Of a stretch of DNA of 64,000 bases, positions 1 through 13,850 are shown piece by piece. The position numbers and the translations under genes are program-made. Positions within the stretch are counted from its first letter, which is position 1, and the number at the start of each line of letters is the position of its first letter. Origin of the DNA: Pseudomonas veronii (lineage in GTDB: Bacteria > Pseudomonadota > Gammaproteobacteria > Pseudomonadales > Pseudomonadaceae); the NCBI RefSeq assembly GCF_001439695.1, contig NZ_JYLL01000006.1, positions 124,001 through 188,000 of the forward strand, read 5' to 3'. Below the pieces are notes generated by a model that saw nothing but the letters and a program-made list of their open reading frames with translations, made no database searches and was not told the DNA's origin.

Positions 1-638
1 AAGGCGAAACCATCTTCGCGATCGGCCGCGGCGCCATTATAGAGCAGCGCATCCACGCTCTTCAGGCGCTCCGCCGGTTCGCGCAACGGCCCGGCAGGCA
101 GGCAGCGGCGATTGCCCAGGCCCCGGGCGGCGTCGATCAGCACCAGCTCAAGGTCGCGAGCCAGGCGGTAATGCTGCAGGCCGTCGTCGGAGAGGATAAG
201 GTCCAGGGTTTCGCTGGCCAGCAGCGTCTTCACTGCGCGGCTGCGATCGGGGTCGATCATCAAGGGGACGCCGCAGCGCTGCACGATCAGCAAGGGTTCA
301 TCGCCAGCCACTTCAGCAGCGTGGCCGGCCTCGACCCGCCACGGCAACTGCGGTGGCTTCGCGCCATACCCGCGACTGACCACGCCCACACGCAAACCTC
401 TGCGCTGGCAATGCTCGATCAACCACAGGATCAACGGCGTCTTGCCAGTCCCGCCCACGGTGATATTGCCGACCACCACCACCGGCACCGGCGATTGGTA
501 GATCTCGCCCTCGCCCGCCAGGAAGCGCGCGCGCTTGCGCTGCACCACCGTGCGATACAGCGACTCCAGCGGCCGTAGCAACGTCAGCGCCGGATGGCCT
601 TCGTACCAGGCCTTGAGCAAGCGATCGGACATGGCCAT
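1..638 (-). CDS. lpxK: Tetraacyldisaccharide 4'-kinase LpxK (C-terminus cut by window edge)
   Basis: LpxK phosphorylates the 4' position of the tetraacyldisaccharide lipid A precursor at the inner membrane. About 212 N-terminal codons are visible; the family is usually about 330 residues, so the C-terminal third lies off the left edge. A P-loop of the form [11 protein letters not shown] lies at about residues 57-67, followed by LpxK-typical sequence (SRGYG, DDGLQHY). The start is ATG at 638, whose A is shared with the exbD stop (TGATG), so translation is probably coupled. A second ATG six bases downstream is possible. It is the last visible gene of a comEC-exbB-exbD-lpxK run. Confidence 0.95.
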   Translation of the reverse strand, partial: MAMSDRLLKAWYEGHPALTLLRPLESLYRTVVQRKRARFLAGEGEIYQSPVPVVVVGNITVGGTGKTPLILWLIEHCQRRGLRVGVVSRGYGAKPPQLPWRVEAGHAAEVAGDEPLLIVQRCGVPLMIDPDRSRAVKTLLASETLDLILSDDGLQHYRLARDLELVLIDAARGLGNRRCLPAGPLREPAERLKSVDALLYNGAAADREDGFA

Positions 639-1066
639 CAGGGTTGGCTCACCGCCTCGACGGTGCTCATGCGCAAGTGGCTGAACCCCAGCTTGCCGGC
701 AGCGTCCATCGCGGTAATGACAGCCTGGTGCTGGGTCTTGCCATCAGCACTGATCGACAGCGGCATCTTGGTATCGCCACCGGACTCTTTCTGCAGGGCT
801 TCCATCAGGCTGTTGAGGTCGTTCTTCTCGAGCAACTGGTTATTCACCGAAAACACGCCGTCGGCACTGATGGCGATATCCAGTTGCTTGACTTCCTGGT
901 CCTCGGCCGGCGAGCCGCTGACCGCTTCCGGCAAATCGACCCGCAGCTGGGTCTGCCGCGTAAAGGTGGTGGTCACGACAAAAAACAGCAGCAGGATAAA
1001 CACCACGTCGATCAGCGACGCGAGGTTGATATCAACATTTTCCCGTTGCTTGCGGCGAAATTTCAC
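638..1066 (-). CDS. exbD: Biopolymer transporter ExbD/TolR family
   Basis: This 142-residue protein has one N-terminal transmembrane helix preceded by a basic stretch (KFRRKQRE) and a periplasmic C-terminal domain. The helix carries the conserved proton-relay aspartate at D20 in the context [10 protein letters not shown]. With the ExbB homologue just upstream it should form a proton-driven inner-membrane motor. Its start overlaps the end of exbB by four bases and its stop overlaps the lpxK start by one base. The pair sits beside comEC and lpxK rather than beside tonB or tolA, so the partner it energises is not evident. TolR is the alternative name; ExbD is preferred because of the context and the ExbB length. 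Confidence 0.93.
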   Translation of the reverse strand: MKFRRKQRENVDINLASLIDVVFILLLFFVVTTTFTRQTQLRVDLPEAVSGSPAEDQEVKQLDIAISADGVFSVNNQLLEKNDLNSLMEALQKESGGDTKMPLSISADGKTQHQAVITAMDAAGKLGFSHLRMSTVEAVSQP

Positions 1067-1698
1067 GCTTTGTCCCCGACCAAGTCCACGTCACGGTCGC
1101 CCTGCACCACTTCCACCAGTTTGATGGCTTCCTGCTCCATGCCGACCACCAACTCATCGATCCGGCGTTGCAGGAAACGGTGGAAGAACACCGAGGGAAT
1201 ACCGACCATCAGGCCCGCTGCCGTGGTGATCAGGGCCTTGGAGATACCACCGGCCAGCACCGCGGCGTTGGTGCTCATGCCCGAGCCCATGAACGAGCTG
1301 AAAATATCGATCATGCCCAGCACCGTGCCCAGCAGGCCGAGCAACGGTGCCATGGCGGCGATGGTGCCGAGGGCGTTGATATAACGCTCCAGCTCATGGA
1401 TGACCCGCGCGGCGGCCTCTTCGATGCACTCTTTCATGATCTCGCGACCATGCTTGGAGTTGGCCAGCCCGGCCGCGAGGATTTCACCCAGGGGTGAATT
1501 GGCACGCAGTTCCTTGAGTTTCTGCTTGTCGAGCTGCTTGTTCTTGATCCAGCCCCAGACCTGCCCCAGCAGATGCTCGGGTGTGACACGGCTGGCGCGC
1601 AAGGTCCACAGGCGTTCGGCAACGATGCCGAGTGCGGCGATGGAGCTCAAGATGATCGGCAACATCATCCAGCCGCCGGATTTGACCAATTCCCACAC
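1063..1698 (-). CDS. exbB: MotA/TolQ/ExbB proton channel protein
   Basis: This is the 211-residue ExbB-like half of the proton channel. The hydrophobic segments are near residues 10-28 (MMLPIILSSIAALGIV), then a pair around 110-130 (GTIAAMAPLLGLLGTVLGMI) and 150-175 (ISKALITTAAGLMVGIPSVFF), giving the three-helix layout of the family. The start is taken as GTG at 1698 because GAGGGGA lies about eight bases upstream and the protein then begins VWELVKSGGWMM, as in other Pseudomonas homologues. The frame stays open farther upstream to about 1974, but that extension has no family sequence and overlaps the comEC end. Confidence 0.93.
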   Translation of the reverse strand: MWELVKSGGWMMLPIILSSIAALGIVAERLWTLRASRVTPEHLLGQVWGWIKNKQLDKQKLKELRANSPLGEILAAGLANSKHGREIMKECIEEAAARVIHELERYINALGTIAAMAPLLGLLGTVLGMIDIFSSFMGSGMSTNAAVLAGGISKALITTAAGLMVGIPSVFFHRFLQRRIDELVVGMEQEAIKLVEVVQGDRDVDLVGDKA

Positions 1699-1807
1699 AG
1701 TGAATGTCCCCTCGAAAAAGTGCGCCACTTTACCATATAGGTCAGGCGGCGGGGCTCGTCGACCCACGACCCGCCGATCACAGGCTTCGGCCATTGGTAA
1801 CGTGCGG

Positions 1808-4033
1808 TTACGGTAGCGCTTCTCGCCAGAAGCGGCGTTGACTGCGCGCAACAATCGGTGGCGCGAAGGCGCCCAATCGCAAACGTACCGCGCCCTGTTC
1901 GGCGCTGTCATACACCTGCGTTCCCAACGCTTGATAGCGCTCCACCACCTGTGGATGAGGATGACCGAACGCATTGCCGCGCCCTCGGGAAATCAGCACC
2001 GACTTCGGCGCCAGCCGCTGCAGAAACGGCCAGGATGACGAACTGCGGCTACCATGGTGAGGGGCTTGCAGCCAATCGGTCGGCACCGCCAGGGCCGAGG
2101 CCAGAAACGCCTGCTCTGCGGCGCGATCGATATCGCCGGTGAGCAGCAGGCGCTCGCCATTGGCCTGTACGTGCAATACACAGGATTTCGGGTTGCCATC
2201 AACTGCGTCTGGCCATTGCCACAATTCAAAGGACACGCCGTCCCACGCCCATTGTTCACCGCTGATACAAGGCTGAGTGTCGAGAAGCGCCGGCAACCCT
2301 TCGGTTTCGCCACCGACGACCCGTTTGATCGACAGCCCACGGGCGACAGCCGCCGCACCGCCGGCATGATCGGCATCGGCATGGCTCAGTAACATCATGT
2401 CCAGAGCGTCTACCCCGAGCCTCTTCAGCGACGGCAACACCACCCGCGCGCCGAGATCGACCGCCCCGGAGCGCGGGCCGGCATCGTAGAGCAAGGTGTG
2501 ATGGCGGGTGCGCAGGATCAACGCCAGCCCCTGCCCGACATCCAGCTGCAGTACGTCCACCTGCCCGTGGGGCACCGGCTCGCGCGGCGGGAACACCGCC
2601 AACAACAGCATCGGCCAGCCGAGCAACCGAAACGGCACACCCTTGGGCAGCAACAGCAACACCGCACCGACCAGGCTAACCAGCCAATAACCCATGGGCA
2701 CCTCGGCCGGTATCCACGCGGGCAATTGCCCCGCCAGCAGCGCCAGGGCGTTGAACAAGCCGTCCAGCGCCCCACCCGCCAGCCACAACAAGCCCGCGCC
2801 CACGAACGGCACCGCCAGCAATGCCGTCCCGAGCAGGGCCAGGGGCAACACCACCAGGCTGATCCACGGCACCGCAAATAGATTGGCCAGCGGCGCACTG
2901 AGGCTGATGGGCAAACCCAGCACCAGTAACACCGGGAAAAGACCGATGGCTATCAACCATTGCGGACGGGTCCATGCCTGCCAAGCGCTCCAGCGGCCTA
3001 ACCGACCGCCGAACGTCAGCCCCAGTACCGCCACGGCCGCAAAGGACAACCAGAACCCCGGCTGCAAGCTGGCCAACGGCTCAAGGATCAGCACACCATT
3101 GAACGCCAGCAACAGCGGCCACCAGATGCCCAGATGACGGAAACGCAAACGCCACAGCAACACCAGCCCCACCATTACACAGGCGCGCTGCACCGGCACG
3201 CCGAACCCCGCCAGCAGGCCGTACCCCAACGCCGCGGTAAACGCCAGGCCACATGCCCACGGCAGCCACGGCCAGGTGCGCGGCCAGCAGCCGTAGCGCG
3301 CCAGAGCGGCGACGAGCGCATAGATCAACCCCGCCAACAGGCCAATGTGCTGGCCGGAAATGACCAACAAATGCACCGTGCCGGTGTCCTGCAAGACACG
3401 CCAGTCGTCGGCCGTCAGCCCGGAGCCGTCCCCCAGCACCAGGGCCGCCAGCCCCGCCTCGCGCCCTTGGGCGTCCACCGCCATCAAGCGCTGACGGACC
3501 GCGTCGCGCCAAGCATTGCGGGCCGGCGCCAGGCGTTCGCCGTCCTTTACCGAGCCGGTGGCGCCGATGCGCTGGGCGAGCAGCCAGGCTTCATGGTCGA
3601 CGCCATGGAAGTTGAGCAGGCCCGACGGACGTTTAAGCGTCACCGCGAGGCGCCAACGCTCACCGCTGCGTACCGGTGGGCCACCGTGCCAGTACAGCCG
3701 AATGCGCGCGGGCAAGCGGGCGTTGCGCGACCGGCTGTCGCTCAGTTCGAAACGCACGCCGCTGTCAGTCTGCTGCGGCAACCCGCTCACACGCCCCTCC
3801 AGCCAACGCGTCTGGCCGTCGAGCATCGGACGCAAGCGGTCATCCAGCGCCCACTGCGCGCTCACACATGCCCAACACAAGCCGAACAGGAAAAACGCCA
3901 GCGGATAAGTGCGAAACGGCAGCAGCATCAACGCCACCACTGCCAGCGCCAACAGCATCCCGGCGGGCGGCAGTGCGGGTAGAAATCGCAGCGCAAGCAG
4001 CCCGAGTGCAAGCGCGAACATCCCTGTCCTCAT
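1808..4033 (-). CDS. comEC: DNA internalization competence protein ComEC/Rec2
   Basis: This is a 741-residue polytopic inner-membrane protein that forms the DNA import channel in competent bacteria. The N-terminal third holds hydrophobic helices and a soluble OB-like segment. The central ComEC domain has the signature VISGQHIGLLAGL near residue 225. The C-terminal third is a metallo-beta-lactamase-like domain with HADADH, followed by APHHGSRSS. Length and domain order are complete. ATG at 4033 has AAGGA seven bases upstream. It heads a run with exbB, exbD and lpxK. Natural competence is not established in most P. fluorescens, so the physiological use is uncertain. Confidence 0.95.
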   Translation of the reverse strand: MRTGMFALALGLLALRFLPALPPAGMLLALAVVALMLLPFRTYPLAFFLFGLCWACVSAQWALDDRLRPMLDGQTRWLEGRVSGLPQQTDSGVRFELSDSRSRNARLPARIRLYWHGGPPVRSGERWRLAVTLKRPSGLLNFHGVDHEAWLLAQRIGATGSVKDGERLAPARNAWRDAVRQRLMAVDAQGREAGLAALVLGDGSGLTADDWRVLQDTGTVHLLVISGQHIGLLAGLIYALVAALARYGCWPRTWPWLPWACGLAFTAALGYGLLAGFGVPVQRACVMVGLVLLWRLRFRHLGIWWPLLLAFNGVLILEPLASLQPGFWLSFAAVAVLGLTFGGRLGRWSAWQAWTRPQWLIAIGLFPVLLVLGLPISLSAPLANLFAVPWISLVVLPLALLGTALLAVPFVGAGLLWLAGGALDGLFNALALLAGQLPAWIPAEVPMGYWLVSLVGAVLLLLPKGVPFRLLGWPMLLLAVFPPREPVPHGQVDVLQLDVGQGLALILRTRHHTLLYDAGPRSGAVDLGARVVLPSLKRLGVDALDMMLLSHADADHAGGAAAVARGLSIKRVVGGETEGLPALLDTQPCISGEQWAWDGVSFELWQWPDAVDGNPKSCVLHVQANGERLLLTGDIDRAAEQAFLASALAVPTDWLQAPHHGSRSSSSWPFLQRLAPKSVLISRGRGNAFGHPHPQVVERYQALGTQVYDSAEQGAVRLRLGAFAPPIVARSQRRFWREALP

Positions 4034-4168
4034 GGATCATTCCTTTGACGTGATCCATTCAGTCTTAGCTGGCCCCCGGCCGCAGCCTATGATGTTTTGT
4101 CACAAAGTCTGAATTTTCTGTTTATAGAATGCGCGCATACTTGCCCCTCGACTTGATCTGGACCCCTT

Positions 4169-4684
4169 ATGCCCCGGCGCTTATTCAAACGGTACATGCC
4201 CGACCCCACCAGTATCAGGGAACACAAGTCATTACAGTTTCTGGGCACCTTGCTGCATGACCCGAACCTCTGGCACCTGAATCGGCACTCGGTAGCCCGC
4301 GCCATGGCGGTAGGCCTGTTTGCGGCGTTTATCCCGATCCCCTTGCAGATGCTCTTGGCGGCGGTGCTGGCGATCACGGTGCGGGGCAATATGCCGATTG
4401 CCATCAGCCTGGTGTGGCTGACCAACCCGATCACCATGCCAGTGGTGTTCCTGTGTACCTACATGACCGGCGCCTGGCTGATGAACGTGCCGGCGCGCAG
4501 CCTGCCCGACGACCTGACGTGGGAGTGGATCAGCGGTCAGTTGAGCACGCTGTGGCAGCCGTTCCTGCTCGGCTCGCTGGTACTGGGTGTGGTGTTGGGC
4601 GCGCTGGCCTATTGCCTGACCATGGGTTATTGGCGCTGGTGGGTCGCGCACCAATGGAATAAACGCAAACTGCGTCGCGCTTGA
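4169..4684 (+). CDS. DUF2062 domain membrane protein
   Basis: This 171-residue protein belongs to the DUF2062 family (Pfam PF09835). Three hydrophobic stretches are visible: MAVGLFAAFIPIPLQMLLAAVLAI, a central one around ISLVWLTNPITMPVVFLCTYM with the family-typical TNPITMP motif, and LLGSLVLGVVLGALAYCLTM. The C-terminus is basic (WNKRKLRRA). It is divergent from comEC, and its stop lies four bases from the stop of the convergent histidine kinase, leaving no room for a separate terminator. The molecular function of the family is not known to me. Confidence 0.88.
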   Translation: MPRRLFKRYMPDPTSIREHKSLQFLGTLLHDPNLWHLNRHSVARAMAVGLFAAFIPIPLQMLLAAVLAITVRGNMPIAISLVWLTNPITMPVVFLCTYMTGAWLMNVPARSLPDDLTWEWISGQLSTLWQPFLLGSLVLGVVLGALAYCLTMGYWRWWVAHQWNKRKLRRA

Positions 4685-4687
4685 GCC

Positions 4688-6058
4688 CTAGGCTGCGCAC
4701 AAACGCAGATGCACACGCAAGCCCTGGCCGGTATTCTCCGCCCACAAGCTGCCGTCCTGACGTTGCACCGCATTGCGCGCGATGCTCAACCCCAGCCCGA
4801 AGCCACCGTCGCCAGGCCGTGAGCCGTCCAGGCGGATGAACGGCGCGAAGATCCGTTCCAGATCGCGTTCATCAATACCCCCGCCCTGATCCTCCAGCCA
4901 TAGGTGCCAATATGCGCCATCACGGCGCCCATCGAGGCTGACGACACCGCCCGCAGGTGAATGCCGTATGGCGTTGCGCAGGATATTTTCCAGCGCCTGG
5001 GCCAGGGCGTTCAGATTGCCGCGTACCCAACAATCCGGCCCCAGCCGGCATGGCAGCAGCGAGGCTGGCCAATCGCTTTCGAAACAGGCGTTGTCCTTGA
5101 GCATGTCCCACAACGCCTGAACCTGAATGTCTTCGACAGGCAGCGGCGTCCGCTCGGTGTCCAACCAGGCCAATTGCAGGCTGTCCTCGACCAGGCGCTG
5201 CATGACGTCGATCTCCCGCCCCAGCCGTTCACGCAGTTGCGCCAGATCCTGCTCGCTGTCACAGGCCACGCGTAAACGGCTGAGGGGGGTGCGCAGTTCA
5301 TGGGACATGTCCCGCAACAGCTGTTGCTGCAATACCACCGTGCCCTGCAACCGCTCGGACATATGGTCAAACGCCCGCCCCAGCTCGCCCAATTCATCCT
5401 GGCGGCTGGTGGCATCGTGGGACAGCCGCGTGTTCAATTGATCGGCACGCCAGGCGTTGGCCTGCTCGCGCAATTGATTGAGCGGCATGATCAGCAGCCG
5501 GTACAGGCCGATGCACAACAACAGGGTAAACAGACCGGGAATCACGCCATTGGTCACCACCCGCCAGAACAGTTGGTAGCGCCCCGGCATAAAGCGCTGG
5601 GGCAACTCGATCACCAGCGAGCCGACACTGGGGTCCAGGGGAAACGGGATTTTCAACCATGGCAGGCCTTTGGCGTGGCGGCTGACCGGCCAGTCCAGGC
5701 CGCGCAGAAAAGTCAGGCGCTGGCTTTCCTTGTCGGTCAACGGCGTGCTGGCGAGGGATTGCAGGTCGTTGCCGATCACGCCGATCCAGGTGCGCTCACG
5801 CGCAGCCATCAGTTGCAACCAGGCGTCCACGCCGTCAGCGCCCTGGGTACTCCAGGCCAACTCCGCTCCCGCCGCATAACCGCTGAGAATCTCGCGGGAG
5901 GTGTCGGACAGATAAGCGTTCTGCTGCTCCATGTACCGGCCCCAGGACCAACTGAGCCAGATCATCAACAAGCAGAAGGCAATCAGCAGGCAGGCCAACT
6001 TCCAGAATAACGAGTGCCTGCCCGGCAGACGTTTCACCCCCCCCTCAAAGGCCGTCAT
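4688..6058 (-). CDS. Two-component sensor histidine kinase
   Basis: This membrane histidine kinase of about 456 residues has two transmembrane helices, near residues 15-40 (FWKLACLLIAFCLLMIW) and about 160-185, flanking a periplasmic sensor region. HAMP follows, then HisKA with the phospho-accepting histidine at about H253 in RDMSHELRTPLSRL, then an HATPase domain (NALAQALENILRNAIRHS, DQGGGI, GDGGFGLGLSI). All catalytic motifs look intact. ATG at 6058 is chosen; a GTG at 6067 adds three codons. The gene overlaps its response regulator by 14 bases. The position next to gacS matches pirRS of P. aeruginosa, but no pirA receptor is beside it here, so the ligand is unassigned. Confidence 0.93.
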   Translation of the reverse strand: MTAFEGGVKRLPGRHSLFWKLACLLIAFCLLMIWLSWSWGRYMEQQNAYLSDTSREILSGYAAGAELAWSTQGADGVDAWLQLMAARERTWIGVIGNDLQSLASTPLTDKESQRLTFLRGLDWPVSRHAKGLPWLKIPFPLDPSVGSLVIELPQRFMPGRYQLFWRVVTNGVIPGLFTLLLCIGLYRLLIMPLNQLREQANAWRADQLNTRLSHDATSRQDELGELGRAFDHMSERLQGTVVLQQQLLRDMSHELRTPLSRLRVACDSEQDLAQLRERLGREIDVMQRLVEDSLQLAWLDTERTPLPVEDIQVQALWDMLKDNACFESDWPASLLPCRLGPDCWVRGNLNALAQALENILRNAIRHSPAGGVVSLDGRRDGAYWHLWLEDQGGGIDERDLERIFAPFIRLDGSRPGDGGFGLGLSIARNAVQRQDGSLWAENTGQGLRVHLRLCAA

Positions 6059-6773
6059 CGTGACCACTCAACACATAGCCCTTACCCCAGACGGTACGCA
6101 CTTCACGCTCGCTATAGCCGATGGTCTTGAGTTTGCGGCGAATCTGGCTGATATGCATATCGAGGCTGCGGTCATGGGGCGCATAACCGCGCTGCAGCAC
6201 GTGCTGATAAAGGAAGGCTTTGCTCAGCACTTCCTCGCCGTTGTTGTGCAAGGTCTGCAGCAGGCGGTACTCGCTGCGGGTCAGCCCGGCCCACTGCTGC
6301 TGGTAGAAGATGTCGGACAGTTCATCATCAAAGCGCAGGCTCCGGGCGTCGTCGCGCGCGGGCGGCAAACTCAGCGGCGGACGGCGATCCAGGGCCACCC
6401 GGCGCAGGATGGCTTCAATACGCACGCGCAACTCGATCATGCTGAACGGCTTGGGCAGGTAGTCGTCCGCACCCAGGCGAAAGCCGTTCACGCGATCGGC
6501 TTCGGCGCCCAGGGCCGACACCAGGATCACCGGGACCGCATGGCTCTGGCGCAGATGCGTGAGGATCGACAGCCCGTCCAGCCCCGGCAGCAGAATATCC
6601 ATCAACACCACGTCGAAGACGTGCTCGCGGGCCATCTGCAGGCCTTGCTGGCCGTTCCGGCACCACGTGACCTGAAAGCCACAGCGCCCCAGATGCTCGT
6701 GGACATAGGCGCCCAGCACGGGGTCATCTTCGATGGTCAGGATACTGGGTAGACCAACTTCCACGGGATTCAT
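6045..6773 (-). CDS. OmpR/PhoB-family response regulator
   Basis: This DNA-binding response regulator is about 242 residues long. The receiver domain has the acidic pair (EDD), the phosphorylation aspartate at about D59 in VVLMDILLPGLDG, and the conserved lysine in DDYLPKPFS. The C-terminal winged helix has RSEYRLLQTL, the DRSLDMHISQIRRKL recognition region and the terminal VWGKGYVL hairpin typical of OmpR-type regulators. ATG at 6773 is preferred because CAGG lies upstream; a GTG nine codons earlier has no good ribosome site. It is the promoter-proximal gene of the pair and is divergent from gacS. Confidence 0.94.
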   Translation of the reverse strand: MNPVEVGLPSILTIEDDPVLGAYVHEHLGRCGFQVTWCRNGQQGLQMAREHVFDVVLMDILLPGLDGLSILTHLRQSHAVPVILVSALGAEADRVNGFRLGADDYLPKPFSMIELRVRIEAILRRVALDRRPPLSLPPARDDARSLRFDDELSDIFYQQQWAGLTRSEYRLLQTLHNNGEEVLSKAFLYQHVLQRGYAPHDRSLDMHISQIRRKLKTIGYSEREVRTVWGKGYVLSGHDDGL

Positions 6774-6977
6774 TAGCGCCTGCAAGTCATTCTCAATCAC
6801 TGATTATTCAAGATTCCCCCGCGCCAGGCAATCGCCACGTCGCGCCAAATGGCCCGAAGATTGCCTGCTGTCATTAATTTGCAAGATTCCACGCCGCGCA
6901 AATGGCTACACTGCGCAGGGGTGCGGGCCGGATGCCTGCACGGGCGATCGATCACAACGTGGTAGCAGGAGAGTGGC

Positions 6978-9731
<2,754 letters not shown>

Positions 9732-9804
9732 GATTTTTTTACAACGCCGGGCCCGATCCCACAGGGTCCGCGTTACCAAAACGTACATTGCAGGGAGCTT
9801 TTTC

Positions 9805-10794
9805 ATGCGCGTCATTCTTTTCAGCAGCCAGACCTACGACCGCGACAGTTTTCTCGGCGTGTCGCTGCCGCCCGGCCTGGAACTGCAATTCCAGCCCGCC
9901 CGGCTCACCCTCGACACCGTGGCCCTGGCCGAACGCCACGAAGTGGTCTGCGCGTTTATCAACGATGACCTCAGCGCGCCCGTGCTCGAGCACCTGGCCA
10001 CGGGCGGAACCCGCCTGATCGCGCTGCGCTCGGCCGGTTACAACCATGTCGACCTCGCCGCCGCCAAGCGCCTGGGCCTGACCATCGTGCGTGTGCCCGC
10101 CTACTCGCCTCATGCCGTCGCCGAACACGCCGTGGCACTGATTCTCGCCCTGAACCGGCGCCTGCACCGTGCCTACAACCGCACCCGCGAGGGCGATTTC
10201 AGCCTGCATGGCCTGACCGGCTTCGACCTTGTCGGCAAGACCGTCGGCGTGGTCGGCACCGGGCAGATCGGCGCCACCTTCGCCAAGATCATGGCCGGTT
10301 TCGGCTGCCACCTGCTGGCCTACGACCCGTTCCCCAACCCGCTGGTCCAAGCGCTCGGTGCGCGCTATGTGAGCCTGCCCGAGCTGCTGGCCGAAGCGCA
10401 GATCATCAGCCTGCACTGCCCGCTCACCACCGACAGCAAGCACCTGATCAACGCCCGCTCCCTGGCGCAGATGCAGCCCGGCGCGATGCTGATCAACACC
10501 GGGCGCGGTGGCCTGGTGGACACCCCCGCGCTGATCGAAGCGCTCAAGGACGGCCAACTCGGCTACCTGGGGCTGGATGTGTATGAAGAAGAAGCCCAGC
10601 TGTTTTTCGAGGACCGCTCCGACCTGCCCCTGCAGGACGACGTGCTCGCGCGCCTGCTGACGTTCCCCAACGTGATCATCACCGCGCACCAGGCATTTCT
10701 CACCCGCGAGGCCCTGGCGGCGATCGCCGAGACCACCCTGGCCAACATTGCGGCCTGGGCCGATGGCCGGGCGCAGAATCGTGTCGACGGATGA
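9805..10794 (+). CDS. ldhA: D-lactate dehydrogenase, 2-hydroxyacid dehydrogenase family
   Basis: This 329-residue NAD-dependent D-2-hydroxyacid dehydrogenase matches the LdhA length. The Rossmann glycine motif GVVGTGQIG begins at about residue 148. The family signature with the catalytic arginine is in NTGRGGLVD, the second catalytic region is GLDVYEEE, and the histidine is in TAHQAFLT. ATG at 9805 is preceded by AGGGA. It lies directly after gacS, the same neighbour as in P. aeruginosa. It probably interconverts pyruvate and D-lactate under low oxygen; the precise substrate is inferred from family membership. Confidence 0.93.
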   Translation: MRVILFSSQTYDRDSFLGVSLPPGLELQFQPARLTLDTVALAERHEVVCAFINDDLSAPVLEHLATGGTRLIALRSAGYNHVDLAAAKRLGLTIVRVPAYSPHAVAEHAVALILALNRRLHRAYNRTREGDFSLHGLTGFDLVGKTVGVVGTGQIGATFAKIMAGFGCHLLAYDPFPNPLVQALGARYVSLPELLAEAQIISLHCPLTTDSKHLINARSLAQMQPGAMLINTGRGGLVDTPALIEALKDGQLGYLGLDVYEEEAQLFFEDRSDLPLQDDVLARLLTFPNVIITAHQAFLTREALAAIAETTLANIAAWADGRAQNRVDG

Positions 10795-10865
10795 TCAGCG
10801 GTCACATACCAGGCGCATGATCCGCAGGCGCGCGTGCTAGGATGCCGCGCCTATTTGGAGGAACC

Positions 10866-11306
10866 ATGGCCGAACACGATTTCCGCTTCAGCTTGCTGAG
10901 CCCGCAACACACCCTGATCGAATGCCGCGCCCTGGTGCCGGGCCGCTATCAGGTCACCGGCAACGGTGGTTCGATCAAGCATGGCGACGTACTGATCGTC
11001 ACCCTGCGCGGCAGTAAAACCCTGTCGATGCGCCTCACCGTCGAAGGCGACGCGCGCTACTCCATCCGCCCGGCAGGTCAGTGGGTCGCCATGGCCCAGG
11101 GGCCGAAGTTCGGCGAGCTGGAGATTCACACCTGGAAGGTCAACTGCGACAGCTGCGAGGCCGTGCTGGAGTTTGAATTCGCGGTGGAGACCAAGCTGAC
11201 CAAGGAACCGCTGCAACCGGCCGCCAATGCGCGCATTGCCGAGTTGGGCTGGGCCAGCGAAGGCGCCAAGCACCGCTGCCCGAAATGCCAGAAGGCCGCG
11301 CAATGA
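10866..11306 (+). CDS. Conserved hypothetical protein with two CxxC motifs
   Basis: I do not recognise a characterised family for this 146-residue cytoplasmic-looking protein. The N-terminal two thirds are beta-rich and include SIKHGDVLIVTLRG and a run around residues 50-90. Two cysteine pairs, CDSC near residue 95 and CPKC near residue 140, could bind one zinc ion as a split ribbon. No signal peptide is visible. ATG at 10866 follows GGAGG; an upstream ATG at 10842 lacks a ribosome site. Its last bases overlap the start of the META-domain lipoprotein (ATGA), so the two are probably translated together. Confidence 0.85.
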   Translation: MAEHDFRFSLLSPQHTLIECRALVPGRYQVTGNGGSIKHGDVLIVTLRGSKTLSMRLTVEGDARYSIRPAGQWVAMAQGPKFGELEIHTWKVNCDSCEAVLEFEFAVETKLTKEPLQPAANARIAELGWASEGAKHRCPKCQKAAQ

Positions 11307-11707
11307 AGGGCCTGCTTCTGCTGGCCGCCGTCGGTGCCGGCCTGATGGGCTGCGCCGGTGATGCGGCAAAGCTCGAGCGGGATCACAGCTACGTGGTGGA
11401 ATGGATCGGTGAGCGGCCGCTGATGGATTACGCGCACCTGAGTGTCACCTTGGGCGCCGATGGGCGCGCCTACGGCAACGGCGGGTGCAACCACTGGTTT
11501 GCACCGTACACCGTCGAGGGCGACAAACTCAGCTTCGGCAAGATCGGCAGTACGCGCAAACTCTGCGGCGACGCCCTGATGGAGCAGGAACACCGCTTCT
11601 TCCAGGCCCTGCAAGGCGTTGAGCGCTGGGACATCTCGCCGATCGAGCAGACCCGCTTCTGGCCGGCCGAAGGCAAGCCTATCCGCCTGTGGCTGGAAGA
11701 AGGCTGA
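11303..11707 (+). CDS. META/HslJ-domain lipoprotein
   Basis: This 134-residue exported lipoprotein has a short hydrophobic signal (KGLLLLAAVGAGL) ending in a lipobox LMGC with the acylated cysteine at C17. The mature part carries the META/HslJ pattern: GADGRAYGNGGCNHWFAPYTVEG, then GKIGSTRKLCG and MEQEHRFFQAL. HslJ-type proteins are linked to heat and novobiocin tolerance in E. coli, but no biochemical activity is established. The start overlaps the stop of the zinc-ribbon-like gene by four bases. A palindromic repeat pair follows and separates it from the convergent TlpA-like gene. Confidence 0.88.
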   Translation: MKGLLLLAAVGAGLMGCAGDAAKLERDHSYVVEWIGERPLMDYAHLSVTLGADGRAYGNGGCNHWFAPYTVEGDKLSFGKIGSTRKLCGDALMEQEHRFFQALQGVERWDISPIEQTRFWPAEGKPIRLWLEEG

Positions 11708-11730
11708 TAGCAGGTTCAATGGAATCTAAC

Positions 11731-13767
<2,037 letters not shown>

Positions 13768-13773
13768 CCCATC

Positions 13774-13838
13774 ATCATCGCGGACAAGCCCACAGTTGAA
13801 ATGCAGTTTCCTGTGGGAGTGGGCTTGCCCACGATGGC
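13774..13838. repeat. Palindromic repeat pair, GC-poor REP variant
   Basis: Two inverted, imperfect arms, ATCGCGGACAAGCCCACAG (13777-13795 region) and CTGTGGGAGTGGGCTTGCCC (13811-13830), flank a short AT-richer centre. The core GTGGGAGTGGGCTTGCCCACGAT is related to, but distinct from, the GGGGGCTTGCCCCC family elsewhere in the window. It sits in the tail-to-tail gap between the DUF2069 gene and the glycosylase gene. Confidence 0.7.
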
Positions 13839-13850
13839 ATCACCTCGGTC

